A DNA stretch of 64,000 nt from an uncultured Draconibacterium sp. (GCF_963677575.1 NZ_OY782038.1:3599501-3663500), one strand, 5' to 3'. Counted from the stretch's first letter, positions 7,583 to 17,135 are shown. Translations and numbers: made by a program. The notes: a model not told the origin generated them from the letters alone.

Positions 7583-10500
7583 ATGAAATCAATTCCATTT
7601 ATAACGCTGGTTCTTCTTCTTATTTGTTTTTCCTCTTTCGCCCAAAACGAAACTATTCGTTTACGCCCTGAAACCGGAAAGAAATACATCTATCAGTTTA
7701 ATAAATCGATTTACCATCAATCAAAAGATGGAGAAAAACTGAATGAATATCTTTGGACTAAGATTTTGGAGATAGAATATAAAACTACCGCGCCAAAGGG
7801 TAAAAAATTGCTTTTTGTAACTGTTAGCAAAAACACCCTCCAAAAGCCTGGTGAAATTCCATTTGTGTACAGGGATTACGAATATCCGGAGTTTCAAAAT
7901 GAGTATTACGGTGGAGTGAGAACTGATGCGTATGAGAATCTGGTTTGTAATGTGCTTTTTAAATATGAGTTTAATGAAGCAACCAATGAGCTTAAGCTCT
8001 ACAACCGCGATGAAGTTTTATTAGCCGCAAAAAAACGATTAGATAGAAAAGAATTTGATCACATTACGAAGGACAGACGAATTGAAGATTTTAACATCAA
8101 GGCTATACCTCAGATCACCAAATATGTTCAGTTACTTTATCAGGTAAATAATGAGTTGCTTGATCCGCAGGAATATGATGTTAAGATTGCCACAAAGGAT
8201 CATATTTTGTCGGTAACGAACCAACGATGGGATAAAGAGCCCGGGCTTTACGCACTAAATTATTCCCTTAATAATCAGGAAAAATTTCTTCGGGAATACC
8301 AACGCATTTCACTGGATTCAACCAAACAACCCCGGTTTATTAATGGTAATTATTACAGTTTGTCTTATAACGAGGAGTGTATAAAACTGGTAAATATTAA
8401 CAAGAAGACAGGTACTCGCTTAACCGTTTCCGGAAGAGTAAGTGGTATGATCAATAAAAAGGTTACGCTGGCATTATTGCGTAATTCTTACGGTACAGAA
8501 TTGTATCAGGAAACTGCATTTCTGGACGAGAACAATACTTTTCACATTGAAACTGAACTTGAACATCCGGGCTTGGTTTTTCTTTTATTTGGCCAATCCA
8601 ATTCCACGGCTGCATTACCTGTAATTCCAATATATGCTGAGCCGGGAAGCAATATTCAGTTATCTGCAAACGGCGAATTCCCTTGGGATGTAGAGTTCTC
8701 AGGTGATTTTTCAGACGCTCAAAAACTGCTTTATAATTTTAATAAAGAACATGATTGGCTTAAACAAAGACTGAATTTTAATACCATAAACTGGTGGTGG
8801 CCTTCCCAGATGAAATACGCTAATTTAAAAGATGCCATTGATAATTTTGATGCTAAAACGATGGCTTATAAAGAAGCTATTCCCCAATATGTTTTCGATT
8901 TTATTACCAATGAGCTAAAAGCCAATTTAATGAGTGGTGTGCTGAGATATCTTTCAACATGGGAATTTGAGCAACGAATGAGCTGGGGTCAAGTGTATTT
9001 TCCTGAAGAGGATGTGGTAGATCTGGACTATTTAAACAAGGTTTTAAATGAAGTTGCAATTCATGAAATATATAATCCAACGGGTGTGTTCTCCAGGCAG
9101 TTTGCCAATAATTATTTGTCCTATTATTTTCAAACCGTAAAAAAGGTACGGAATGTAGATTATTTTGGATATACGAACGCGGCAATTCCTTCAACTATTT
9201 TACGATATTCAGGCGATTTACCTAATAAAATTGAAATAGCTAAAACTTTGCTGGCAGGCCCTGCGCTTTACGGACAAATTGCAGAAATGTTGGTTCAGGA
9301 AAAAACTACAGTTTATAATCAGGAATCAGAAGCTCAACTATATCGCAAAAATGAAGTTGAGAAATACCTTGATTTGATTCTGCGCTTAAGCAACGACCCG
9401 GAATTTAATCAATCGCTTAAAGATATTATCGATACTCAGTCTCAATGGGATAAAAAGGATTATGTACCCGACACCAAATTTTTTGATGAAAAGGGAGAGG
9501 CAAAATATTTAAAAGACTTTTTGGGGAATAAGCCCGTTTTGTTTTATGTAACAGACAATTGGTCGATAGAGCGTTATTTCTTTGATGAGCTTGCTAAGGA
9601 AAATCCCGAAATAAACTTTGTACTGGTAACTGAAGGAAGTAACCTTCAGGAATGGATGGATTATACCAAACGAGCAGACCCCGTTGCTAATCAATTGTTT
9701 TTAATTAACCACAAGGTACAGTTAACCACCATTTTTAAATCCGGTAAAGGCCATTTTATTGCCTACGATAAGGATGGCGTTAGAATTGGATTTCATGGAA
9801 ATATGGTGAGTGGTATGAATTTGTGCAAACAAAGTCTGCAGCCCCAAAAAAAAGAACTGAATAAATCGCAACTGCAGATTATTATAGTAGTATTACTCAC
9901 CATCCTAACCACCTTAATAATAGGTTTATTACTGTGGAAATGGCGGGTTCGGCAAAAATTCCAAAGGGAGGAGCGGAAACGTCGACTCCGGGAGTTGGAG
10001 CTAACGGCTATCCGGTCGCAAATGAATCCGCATTTTCTTTTTAATTCGTTGAACTCGGTGCAAAACCTTGTTCAGCAAAACAAGGGCCGCGAGGCCCATT
10101 TGTATTTAAGCGATTTTGCCGGGTTGATTCGAAAAGTGCTGAATAATTCAGAGAAAGAGGAGGTGTCGCTGGCCGAAGAACTGGAAATGGTTCGACAGTA
10201 TTTGAATTTGGAAAAGCTACGTTTTGATTTCGATTTTGAGATTAGCGTTGAAGATAAAATTGATGCACACAACACGCAGATTCCGTCGATGCTGATGCAA
10301 CCTTTTGTGGAGAATGCAGTTCTTCACGGGTTGCAGAATAAAAGTGGCGAGAAGCATTTAAAAATTGAAGTTACGAAGGAAGATGCATTTGTTGTAATTA
10401 GAATTACCGACAACGGAATTGGGCGCAAAGCCGCAAAAGAAATGCAACAGCAAAAGAATGGGAAAAGCACAAAACTGATGAATGAACGCCTCGATATTCT

Positions 10501-10591
10501 TCGACAAAAGCAGGGAGAGAAATATAAACTCTCAACTATTGACTTGGAAGAAGGAACGCGCGTGGAAATTGTTTTACCCGAAGAAAAGTAA
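7583..10591 (+). CDS. LytS-family sensor histidine kinase with a TlpA/thioredoxin-like periplasmic sensor
   Basis: 1002 residues. I chose the ATG at 7583 because a clear signal peptide follows (LLLICFSSFAQN). The long exported region contains, near residue 281, a beta-rich segment (VSGRVSGMINKKVTLALL) resembling the DUF4369 domain found at the front of Bacteroidetes TlpA proteins. Near 646-735 is a thioredoxin-like stretch (FLGNKPVLFYVTDNW ... FIAYDKDGVRIG) that lacks the CxxC pair. One transmembrane helix (about 763-786) leads to a LytS-type kinase core with QMNPHFLFNSLNS at about 812-824 (phospho-acceptor His) and an ATPase with DNGIGRK near 945. The response regulator gene follows by 95 nt. 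Domain naming in the sensor part is inferred from pattern. Confidence 0.85.
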   Translation: MKSIPFITLVLLLICFSSFAQNETIRLRPETGKKYIYQFNKSIYHQSKDGEKLNEYLWTKILEIEYKTTAPKGKKLLFVTVSKNTLQKPGEIPFVYRDYEYPEFQNEYYGGVRTDAYENLVCNVLFKYEFNEATNELKLYNRDEVLLAAKKRLDRKEFDHITKDRRIEDFNIKAIPQITKYVQLLYQVNNELLDPQEYDVKIATKDHILSVTNQRWDKEPGLYALNYSLNNQEKFLREYQRISLDSTKQPRFINGNYYSLSYNEECIKLVNINKKTGTRLTVSGRVSGMINKKVTLALLRNSYGTELYQETAFLDENNTFHIETELEHPGLVFLLFGQSNSTAALPVIPIYAEPGSNIQLSANGEFPWDVEFSGDFSDAQKLLYNFNKEHDWLKQRLNFNTINWWWPSQMKYANLKDAIDNFDAKTMAYKEAIPQYVFDFITNELKANLMSGVLRYLSTWEFEQRMSWGQVYFPEEDVVDLDYLNKVLNEVAIHEIYNPTGVFSRQFANNYLSYYFQTVKKVRNVDYFGYTNAAIPSTILRYSGDLPNKIEIAKTLLAGPALYGQIAEMLVQEKTTVYNQESEAQLYRKNEVEKYLDLILRLSNDPEFNQSLKDIIDTQSQWDKKDYVPDTKFFDEKGEAKYLKDFLGNKPVLFYVTDNWSIERYFFDELAKENPEINFVLVTEGSNLQEWMDYTKRADPVANQLFLINHKVQLTTIFKSGKGHFIAYDKDGVRIGFHGNMVSGMNLCKQSLQPQKKELNKSQLQIIIVVLLTILTTLIIGLLLWKWRVRQKFQREERKRRLRELELTAIRSQMNPHFLFNSLNSVQNLVQQNKGREAHLYLSDFAGLIRKVLNNSEKEEVSLAEELEMVRQYLNLEKLRFDFDFEISVEDKIDAHNTQIPSMLMQPFVENAVLHGLQNKSGEKHLKIEVTKEDAFVVIRITDNGIGRKAAKEMQQQKNGKSTKLMNERLDILRQKQGEKYKLSTIDLEEGTRVEIVLPEEK

Positions 10592-10686
10592 GTTCATTGC
10601 GAGACATTGATTCTAAGTTGTATAACTTAGTGTTAAATAAAACCACAAAGTACGAGAAGGAATCACAAAGAATTTCCAGATATAAA

Positions 10687-11439
10687 ATGCAGATAAAATC
10701 AATTATAGTTGACGACGAAAAACACGGGCGCGAAAATTTAGCCAGCCTGCTGAGCTTGCATTGTCCGGAACTATTATCTGTGGGAGAAGCAAATTCTGTC
10801 AGGTCAGCCATTCAGCTTATCAAAAGTGAAAAACCACAATTGGTTTTTCTCGATATTGAAATGCCCGGAGAAAATGGATTTCAGTTACTGGAACATTTTG
10901 CGGATATAAACTTCGAGGTAATTTTTGTAACCGCTTACGATAATTACGCCATTAAAGCCATCCGTTTTTCGGCTGCCGATTATATTCTTAAACCCATAAA
11001 CTACAACGAGCTTAAGACGGCAGTTGAAAAGGTGGCACAGCGCATTCATAAAAAAGAAGAGAACCGGCAAATCCGAGAATTGAATCGTAATATTTTACAA
11101 CCCGATAATCCACGAATTGGACTGCCAACTAACGATCGTATTGAGTTTGTTGAAGTGAAAAATATCGTTCATTGTAAGGGTGAAAGCAATTACACGCATA
11201 TTTATCTGCAAGAAAAAAAACATTTGCTGGTGGCAAAAACACTGGTTGAGTTTGAGGATCTTTTAAAGGAATATTTGTTTGTGCGAACCCATAAATCACA
11301 CCTTGTAAACCTAAAGCATGTAGTGGCTTATTCGAAAACCGACGGAGGGACGCTCGAACTTTCTAATGGTGACAGTATTTTGATTTCGAGACGAAGAAAG
11401 GATGAGGTACTACAAATGTTAAAAACCTTAATTGCCTAG
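10687..11439 (+). CDS. LytTR-family response regulator
   Basis: 250 residues. The start at 10687 is preferred over an upstream in-frame ATG because the receiver domain begins there (MQIKSIIVDDE). Receiver residues are complete: Asp9/Asp10, phospho-acceptor Asp56 in VFLDIEMPG, Thr82, and Lys102 in LKP. The C-terminal LytTR DNA-binding domain (about 145-248) has FVEVKNIVHCKGESNYTHIY and FVRTHKSHLVNLKHV. LytTR proteins bind direct repeats upstream of target promoters. It pairs with the sensor kinase directly upstream and should be its phosphorylation target. Confidence 0.93.
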   Translation: MQIKSIIVDDEKHGRENLASLLSLHCPELLSVGEANSVRSAIQLIKSEKPQLVFLDIEMPGENGFQLLEHFADINFEVIFVTAYDNYAIKAIRFSAADYILKPINYNELKTAVEKVAQRIHKKEENRQIRELNRNILQPDNPRIGLPTNDRIEFVEVKNIVHCKGESNYTHIYLQEKKHLLVAKTLVEFEDLLKEYLFVRTHKSHLVNLKHVVAYSKTDGGTLELSNGDSILISRRRKDEVLQMLKTLIA

Positions 11440-11485
11440 CTATTTAAGGTGCCCTTTACTAACTTGCTAAAGCAAATTTAGAGTT

Positions 11486-11869
11486 ATGAAGACAATAGTT
11501 GTTTTGATTTTTATCTGTTGTTTGACTTATAGTTCAATGAGTCAAAACAGGTTTGAGATAAAACCACTCCCGCGTATTGAGTTTGATGATTTTCATCGAC
11601 CGCAGCAACCCGATTATTTAACAATCTCACCTCAATTGAAATTGGAGGACGAAATACCGCAATCTTTGTTTAATGATAGCACAGAAAATGCGATTGATAA
11701 TTCATATTTGAAATCAACAACAGAAGTATTTATTGCTTTTGGTGATAATATGCCGGTGGTAAAACCTTCAGGAAATTACTGGAATATGCCGGTTGCAGTG
11801 CCCGATTCCACAAATATGTATTTTATAAAGGAAAAACGTTTTGGAGGTGTCCCTTCAAAATTGCCATAA
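11486..11869 (+). CDS. Small exported protein of unknown function
   Basis: 127 residues with a signal peptide (about 1-20, CCLTYSSMSQN). The mature part is Pro- and Asp-rich (IKPLPRIEFDDFHRPQQPDYL) with no motif I recognise. It begins 46 nt after the response regulator and ends at a shared terminator, so it may belong to the two-component operon or be one of its targets. It may be cell-surface or periplasmic; nothing in the sequence decides which. Confidence 0.6.
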   Translation: MKTIVVLIFICCLTYSSMSQNRFEIKPLPRIEFDDFHRPQQPDYLTISPQLKLEDEIPQSLFNDSTENAIDNSYLKSTTEVFIAFGDNMPVVKPSGNYWNMPVAVPDSTNMYFIKEKRFGGVPSKLP

Positions 11870-11871
11870 AG

Positions 11872-11906
11872 AAAGAGGATGTTTGATAAATGGACATCCT
11901 CTTTTT
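11872..11906. terminator. Bidirectional terminator between convergent genes
   Basis: AAAGAGGATGT and ACATCCTCTTT (11-bp stem), followed on the + strand by a T-rich run. On the - strand the stem is followed by TCTTTATGG, a poorer tail. It separates the small exported protein gene from the GH130 gene. Confidence 0.75.
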
Positions 11907-11910
11907 ATTT

Positions 11911-12879
11911 TTAGATTGAATTACTCTTGATAAAATCAATGAGTTCTTGCTGGTAAGCAAATGCCATTCCAACAACGGTGTCGGCAGCACCGTAATAAAC
12001 GGCAATTTTTTCACCGTCGCTAAGTGCGGCGCAAGGGAAAACAACATTCGGCACATCGCCGGCCAGTTCGTAAGGCGCAGCTGGAGCCAACAGGTATGGT
12101 TGTGTGCGGTACAATACTTTTGACGGATCTTCCAAATCGAGAATTGCAGCACCCATTGAGTAACGGAAACCGTTACAGGTGTTAATTACACCGTGGTAAA
12201 ACTCCAGCCAGCCTCCTTCTGTTTTAATCGGAACCGATCCGGCGCCAATTTTTGTACATTGCCACGCACTCAATTCGAAAGGTGTTACTTTCATGGCACA
12301 GCGGTGTTCGCCCCAGTATTTCATATCAGGGCTGTAACTAATGTAAATGTCACCAAATGGCGTATGGCCGTTGTCGCTTGGGCGGCTTAGCATGGCATAT
12401 TTCCCGTTAATCTTCTCGGGAAAAAGCACGCCATTCCGGTTAAACGGCAAAAACGCATTTTCGCACTGATGAAATGTTTTAAAATCGAAGGTGTAAGCAA
12501 TTCCGATTGTTGGTCCGTGGTAGCCATTACACCAGGTTACCCAGTAGCGGTCTTCAATCCAGGTAACGCGCGGATCGTATTTGTAATCCGATTCAATCAT
12601 TTCGGTATTTCCGGCAACCATCTCAATGGGTTCGTGATTGATCTCCCAGTTGATACCGTCCTTGCTAAAACCGGCAAAAATATTCATTTGAACAGCTTTA
12701 TTGTCGCAGCGAAAAACGCCGGCAAAACCATATTCAAAAGGCACAACAGCGCTATTAAAAATACTGTTTGATGTTGGAATCGCGTACCGGCCAATTACCG
12801 GATTTTGTGAATAACGCCACATTACATCGGTACAACCCTGCGGGCGCTCTTCAAAAGGTATGTTTACTTTTTTAGTCAT
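11911..12879 (-). CDS. GH130 beta-mannoside phosphorylase
   Basis: 322 residues, the usual length of the short GH130 enzymes (GH130_2-like). A five-bladed propeller pattern is visible: RYSQNPVIGRYAIPTSNSIFN, MIESDYKYDPRVTWIEDRYWVTWC, LSRPSDNGHTPFGDIYISYSPD, and GGWLEFYHGVINTCNGFRYSMGAAILD. GH130 enzymes phosphorolyse beta-mannosidic bonds and release mannose-1-phosphate. No signal peptide, so it should act in the cytoplasm. The start overlaps the 3' end of the MFS gene by 8 nt, so translation is likely coupled and the transporter probably imports its oligosaccharide substrate (inference). Exact linkage specificity cannot be read from sequence. Confidence 0.88.
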   Translation of the reverse strand: MTKKVNIPFEERPQGCTDVMWRYSQNPVIGRYAIPTSNSIFNSAVVPFEYGFAGVFRCDNKAVQMNIFAGFSKDGINWEINHEPIEMVAGNTEMIESDYKYDPRVTWIEDRYWVTWCNGYHGPTIGIAYTFDFKTFHQCENAFLPFNRNGVLFPEKINGKYAMLSRPSDNGHTPFGDIYISYSPDMKYWGEHRCAMKVTPFELSAWQCTKIGAGSVPIKTEGGWLEFYHGVINTCNGFRYSMGAAILDLEDPSKVLYRTQPYLLAPAAPYELAGDVPNVVFPCAALSDGEKIAVYYGAADTVVGMAFAYQQELIDFIKSNSI

Positions 12880-14176
12880 TTGTCTCTATTTCTTTTGTTT
12901 CTTCATCAACATTGTCGGGGTGTCCGAAAGGAACGAATCGTGCAGCAATAAATGCCGGAATGGTAGCAATCAGTACCCAGGCAAAAAACAATTTATAGCC
13001 CAGCCAGTCGCTAAAATAACCGCTGAGCATCGATGGTACCATAAATCCGAGATTCATTATTCCGGTGGCAAAAGCGTAGTGTGCCATTTTGTATTTTCCG
13101 GGAGCCACTTGTTGCATCATAAATAACATAAGGCCCACAAAACCAAATCCGTAACCAAAATATTCGAATACTACTGCAGCACCAACCAGGTAAAGACTCG
13201 ATGGTTGATAGTGGGCGAGCAAAGCATAAACCAAAAAGGGAATATTAAAAGTGCTGACCAGGATTAACAAGGCTCGTTTTAAACCACGGCGTGCAATAAA
13301 ATAACCGGCCAGTAACGATCCGGCAACAAATGCTGCGGTTCCGAATGTTCCGTAAACCACGCCAATCTCGGTGGTTGTTAACCCAAGTCCACCATCGGCA
13401 ACAGCAGCTTTAAAGAACAGCGGAGCAATTTTGATGGCAAATCCTTCGGCAAAACGGTACAATACAATAAAGGTGATGTACCAGTAAATATGTTTTTTCT
13501 GAAAGAATGTTTTTAGCACATCCCAAAGTGTGGCAAATCCTTCTTTCAGGCTTTGTACCTCTGATGTTGATGCTTCTCCGCCAGGCAACATCCGCGAGTG
13601 GTAGAGGCCAACCAAAGCCATAACGCCTGCTATCCCAATCATAACAGCCACCCAGGCATTTACTATGCCCATTTGTTTTTCAAGAATCCCGGCAATGGTA
13701 ACAAAACCACCGTAAGCCAGAAATTTTCCTACGTTATACGACGCTCCCTGCCAGCCAATGTATCTTGCCTGATCTTTTGAGGAAAGAACACTGAGGTATA
13801 CCCCGTCGGTTGCAATGTCGTTGGTGGCGCCACTAAAACCGATAACGCCAAGCAAGGCAATCGTGTATACAAAAAAGTTGGGAAGTGGAAGCGAAAATGC
13901 GATCAATGCAAAAGTTATTGCCGTAATAAACTGACTGGTAACAACAAAAAACTTCTTCGATTTAAACATCTCTAAAACCGGGCTCCATAGCGGTTTCAAC
14001 GTCCAGGGGAGCATAATTAACGAGGTCCAGAATGCTATTTTGGAATCGGAGATCCCCATGTTTTTATACATAATAGCTGTTGACTGGGCCAGCACCATAA
14101 AAGGCAATCCCATTGCAAAATAGGCCGTTGGAACCCATAATGCCGGATTGGTGACTTTGTTTTTTGTTTTTACCAT
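12872..14176 (-). CDS. MFS transporter, AmpG-like, linked to GH130
   Basis: 434 residues with about 12 hydrophobic helices. The front (VPTAYFAMGLPFMVLAQSTAIMYKNMGIS) and the loop SGATNDIATDGVYLSVLSSKDQARYIG match the AmpG/SLC33-like branch of the major facilitator superfamily, where members import muropeptides or oligosaccharides. It overlaps the GH130 phosphorylase gene by 8 nt, which argues that it carries a beta-mannoside oligosaccharide here and not muropeptide. A close paralogue lies at 54220-55527. It ends in a charged tail rich in Glu and Asp. Confidence 0.83.
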   Translation of the reverse strand: MVKTKNKVTNPALWVPTAYFAMGLPFMVLAQSTAIMYKNMGISDSKIAFWTSLIMLPWTLKPLWSPVLEMFKSKKFFVVTSQFITAITFALIAFSLPLPNFFVYTIALLGVIGFSGATNDIATDGVYLSVLSSKDQARYIGWQGASYNVGKFLAYGGFVTIAGILEKQMGIVNAWVAVMIGIAGVMALVGLYHSRMLPGGEASTSEVQSLKEGFATLWDVLKTFFQKKHIYWYITFIVLYRFAEGFAIKIAPLFFKAAVADGGLGLTTTEIGVVYGTFGTAAFVAGSLLAGYFIARRGLKRALLILVSTFNIPFLVYALLAHYQPSSLYLVGAAVVFEYFGYGFGFVGLMLFMMQQVAPGKYKMAHYAFATGIMNLGFMVPSMLSGYFSDWLGYKLFFAWVLIATIPAFIAARFVPFGHPDNVDEETKEIETND

Positions 14177-14375
14177 CGGTGGTTGTTGACGTTAAAGATT
14201 GATAATTGAAAGTGTTATTTTATTTTTTTCAAATTTGCAATACAATTTTAAATAAATTTAAAAAGTATAAAAATAAATTTCTGTGAAAAGAATCTGAATG
14301 TCGACAAAAATTTAATATGAAGAGTAATTTTTTTCAGAATTTGTTAAATGAATTCAACCTGCAGAATATAGAGAA

Positions 14376-14408
14376 TAAAAAAGGCCTCCGTCAATTGACG
14401 GAAGCCTT
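14376..14408 (-). terminator. Strong terminator on the minus strand
   Basis: On the minus strand AAGGCTTCCGTC, loop AATT, GACGGAGGCCTT, then TTTT: a 12-bp stem with one G-U pair and a U-run. It ends transcription from the DUF4395 gene side. The adjoining 14177-14375 stretch toward the MFS gene is A/T-rich and I see nothing else in it. Confidence 0.85.
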
Positions 14409-14546
14409 CATTCGAAAAATTGTAATCAAGTTGAATTCCAGTGAGCGCATTCCCTAATGGTTTTGCCTTGGGCGTAAGTGAACAAAACAATACAAAAGCC
14501 TTAACGGAATTGGATTCCTCGTCAGCCCTGCTGTGAGGAGTTTTAG
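14409..14546 (-). ncRNA. Candidate structured small RNA or long 3' UTR
   Basis: This gene-free stretch lies between the DUF4395 stop and the strong terminator. Read on the minus strand, TCCTC...GAGGA encloses CAGC-AGG-GCTG. Next, ATTCC pairs with GGAAT about 50 nt later, GG with CC, and TTTTG with CAAAA, giving an extended stem with an internal bubble. This could be an independent RNA (for instance of the 6S type) or only a folded UTR. No known consensus was matched. Confidence 0.25.
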
Positions 14547-14984
14547 TTATTTATAAAATGGTAGTACTACGTAGGTATAAATAATGCAGCCCATGCAAAC
14601 GCCCAATGCAAATTCCAGCGTTGCTAAAAATATCAGTAATCCCGCCACAACCATTGCGGCAGTGGTTAGCTGGGCCATAAAAAGACCAACAATTACCAGT
14701 GTCATTACAAATCCCAGTCGGGCTGCAAAAATCTTGGGTGCTTTTGCTATTGGTTTTTCCTTTAAATTAAGAGCATTCGACAAACGATGACTAATGTAAC
14801 TAATCGGGCTGTGCTTTAATTGCGTAAAAGCGCGCATAAAAAAGTCGGCCATCAGTACAATCAAAAAGATTGACGAATTCATCACAAAACCGGTTATAAC
14901 CAGTAAAATTCCAATTAGTGCGTTTATCCGGGTGGTTTTTTCATCGACTTTATCGGTCGAAATAGGGCATACTAATTGTCTCAT
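14547..14984 (-). CDS. DUF4395 integral membrane protein
   Basis: 145 residues. An N-terminal CPIS segment (VCPISTDKVDEKTTRINALIG) precedes about four hydrophobic helices, with a Cys pair near the C terminus (GVCMGCIIY). This arrangement fits DUF4395, a small membrane protein family often found near thioredoxin- or rhodanese-type genes. Function is unknown; the conserved cysteines hint at a redox or sulfur role (inference). It is transcribed alone on the minus strand, and the 14985-15227 gap upstream is A/T-rich with no gene. Confidence 0.8.
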   Translation of the reverse strand: MRQLVCPISTDKVDEKTTRINALIGILLVITGFVMNSSIFLIVLMADFFMRAFTQLKHSPISYISHRLSNALNLKEKPIAKAPKIFAARLGFVMTLVIVGLFMAQLTTAAMVVAGLLIFLATLEFALGVCMGCIIYTYVVLPFYK

Positions 14985-15227
14985 AGCTGTCGTATTAATA
15001 ATTGATACAAATAAAATACAAATAACTCTTTTAATTAAGAAAAGGACGAATTACACTTTAATTCCTTACAAATAATTAACAAAGTCTGTCATTCGTCATC
15101 ATATAAAAGTTGAGTGTGGTTATATTTAGCGTTTCAAATAATTAGACATGTTACCCCCGGTTTTTTGTAGGTAGATCATAAAAAAACTGTAATAAAAATA
15201 GTCTGGGGTCGATTTTTTTGAATTGCC

Positions 15228-17114
15228 ATGAAAGGACTGCATAAAAATTTTGAACGAATGAAGATTAGAAAAAAGCTGTATTTAAGTGTTGTCTGTTTGG
15301 GTCTCGTTCAGTTGCTGGCGATTGATAGCCATGCGCAGAAACAGGAGCCGGCCAAACCATTTTTCGAAAATGGGGAAGCACAAATTGTAAAAGCGTTTGA
15401 AGATCCGGATTACTGGATTCGCGAAGACCTGTGGGTGGAAACTGAATTTGATTCGGATGGAGATGGTTTGTTAGACCGCATGCACGTTGACGTAACACGT
15501 CCGCGGCAAACCGAAAGTGAAGGATTAAAACTGCCTGTTATTTATAATTCGAGCCCGTATTTTTCCGGTGTTGCAGGGAACAATCCTGAGTTCTTTTGGG
15601 ATGTTAATCAGGAGTTGGGTGAAAAACCAAAACAACATGTGCACCCGCCCGAGATTCAGCGAAGGGGAGAACGACCTATTATTTCAAAGGCACAGGTAAA
15701 TATCTGGGTTCCGCGTGGTTTTGTTGTGGTACATTCATCGTCTCCGGGAACAGGATTGTCTGATGGTTCTCCAACAGTTGGTGGCGACAACGAATCGCTG
15801 GCTCCAAAAGCTGTAATCGACTGGCTGTGCGGACGAGCAAAAGGCTACAAAACCCACCGTGGAAATGAAGAGGTTGAAGCCTATTGGTGTACCGGGAAAG
15901 TGGGTATGACAGGAACTTCGTATGAAGGAACATTGCCTTTGGCTGCCGCAACAACCGGTGTTGAAGGACTGGAAGCTATTATTCCAATTGCACCAAATAC
16001 TTCATATTATCATTACTACCGATCTAATGGTTTGGTTCGCTCTCCCGGTGGCTATCTTGGCGAAGATATTGATGTGCTTTTTGATTTTATTCACAGCGGT
16101 GATCTGGATAAAAGAGCTTATGCACGCGAACATGTTCGCGATGATGAAATGAAAAATGGTCAGGATCGTATTACCGGCGACTACAATGATTTTTGGGCCG
16201 GCCGCGATTACCTGAATGATATGGGGCCGATGCATGCAGCAATGCTGATGTCGCACGGGTTTAACGATTGGAATGTGGTGCCAGAGCACAGTTTGCGTAT
16301 TTACGAAGCAGCTAAAGCAAAAGGTATTCCTTGCCAGATTTATTACCATCAGGACGCTCATGGTGGACCACCACCACTTAGCATGATGAACCGCTGGTTT
16401 ACACGTTATTTGTTTGGTATTGAAAATGGTGTGGAAAACGATCCAAAAGCATGGATCGTGCGTGAAGACGCTGACCATGATCATCCTACAGCTTATGCCG
16501 ATTATCCAAATCCGGATGCAAAACCAGTAACTTTCTTCCTGACTTCAGGCGCACCCGAGAGAGGTGGTCTTGTTATTGAAAAACCAAAGAGTCAGACAGA
16601 AGAAACATTGGTTGATAATTATTCATTTTCGAGCGAGGCACTGGCGCAAGCCGAAATTACTGAGCACCGCTTAATTTATGTAAGTCCGGAACTGAAAGAA
16701 GACGTGCATATTTCAGGAAAACCAAAAATTACCATTAAAGCGGCCAGTAGCAAGCCAGCTGTTAACCTTTCTGTTTATCTGGTTTCGTTACCTTGGAATA
16801 ATTCACAGTGGCGCCGGCCAAAAATTACTGATAACCTGATTACACGTGGTTGGGCCGATTTGCAGAACTATAAATCACTACGCGAAAGTGAACCCTTAAA
16901 ACCGGGTAAATTCTATGAAATGACTTTCGAGCTGCAACCCGATGATCAGGTGATTAGAGCTGGGCAACAAATTGGCTTGATGATCATTTCGAGCGACAAA
17001 GATTTTACACTTCATCCAAAACCCGGTACCGAATTAACTGTTGATTTGAACGGAACAAGCATTGAAATTCCGATTGTTGGCGGGGCAGAAGCTTACAATA
17101 AAGCTATTCAATAA
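15228..17114 (+). CDS. Exported Xaa-Pro dipeptidyl-peptidase, S15/CocE family
   Basis: Up to 628 residues. An in-frame ATG at 15258 (MKIRKKLYLS) gives a cleaner signal peptide and may be the true start. The alpha/beta-hydrolase triad is visible: Ser in GMTGTSYEG (about 231), Asp in HGFNDWNV (about 346) and His in QDAHGG (about 377). A C-terminal jelly-roll region (about 460-620) is typical for X-Pro dipeptidyl-peptidases and CocE-type esterases. It should release X-Pro dipeptides in the periplasm or outside the cell. The M1 aminopeptidase gene follows by 21 nt, which points to a peptide-scavenging operon. Confidence 0.88.
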   Translation: MKGLHKNFERMKIRKKLYLSVVCLGLVQLLAIDSHAQKQEPAKPFFENGEAQIVKAFEDPDYWIREDLWVETEFDSDGDGLLDRMHVDVTRPRQTESEGLKLPVIYNSSPYFSGVAGNNPEFFWDVNQELGEKPKQHVHPPEIQRRGERPIISKAQVNIWVPRGFVVVHSSSPGTGLSDGSPTVGGDNESLAPKAVIDWLCGRAKGYKTHRGNEEVEAYWCTGKVGMTGTSYEGTLPLAAATTGVEGLEAIIPIAPNTSYYHYYRSNGLVRSPGGYLGEDIDVLFDFIHSGDLDKRAYAREHVRDDEMKNGQDRITGDYNDFWAGRDYLNDMGPMHAAMLMSHGFNDWNVVPEHSLRIYEAAKAKGIPCQIYYHQDAHGGPPPLSMMNRWFTRYLFGIENGVENDPKAWIVREDADHDHPTAYADYPNPDAKPVTFFLTSGAPERGGLVIEKPKSQTEETLVDNYSFSSEALAQAEITEHRLIYVSPELKEDVHISGKPKITIKAASSKPAVNLSVYLVSLPWNNSQWRRPKITDNLITRGWADLQNYKSLRESEPLKPGKFYEMTFELQPDDQVIRAGQQIGLMIISSDKDFTLHPKPGTELTVDLNGTSIEIPIVGGAEAYNKAIQ

Positions 17115-17135
17115 CACAGGTTTCTAAATTTCAGT

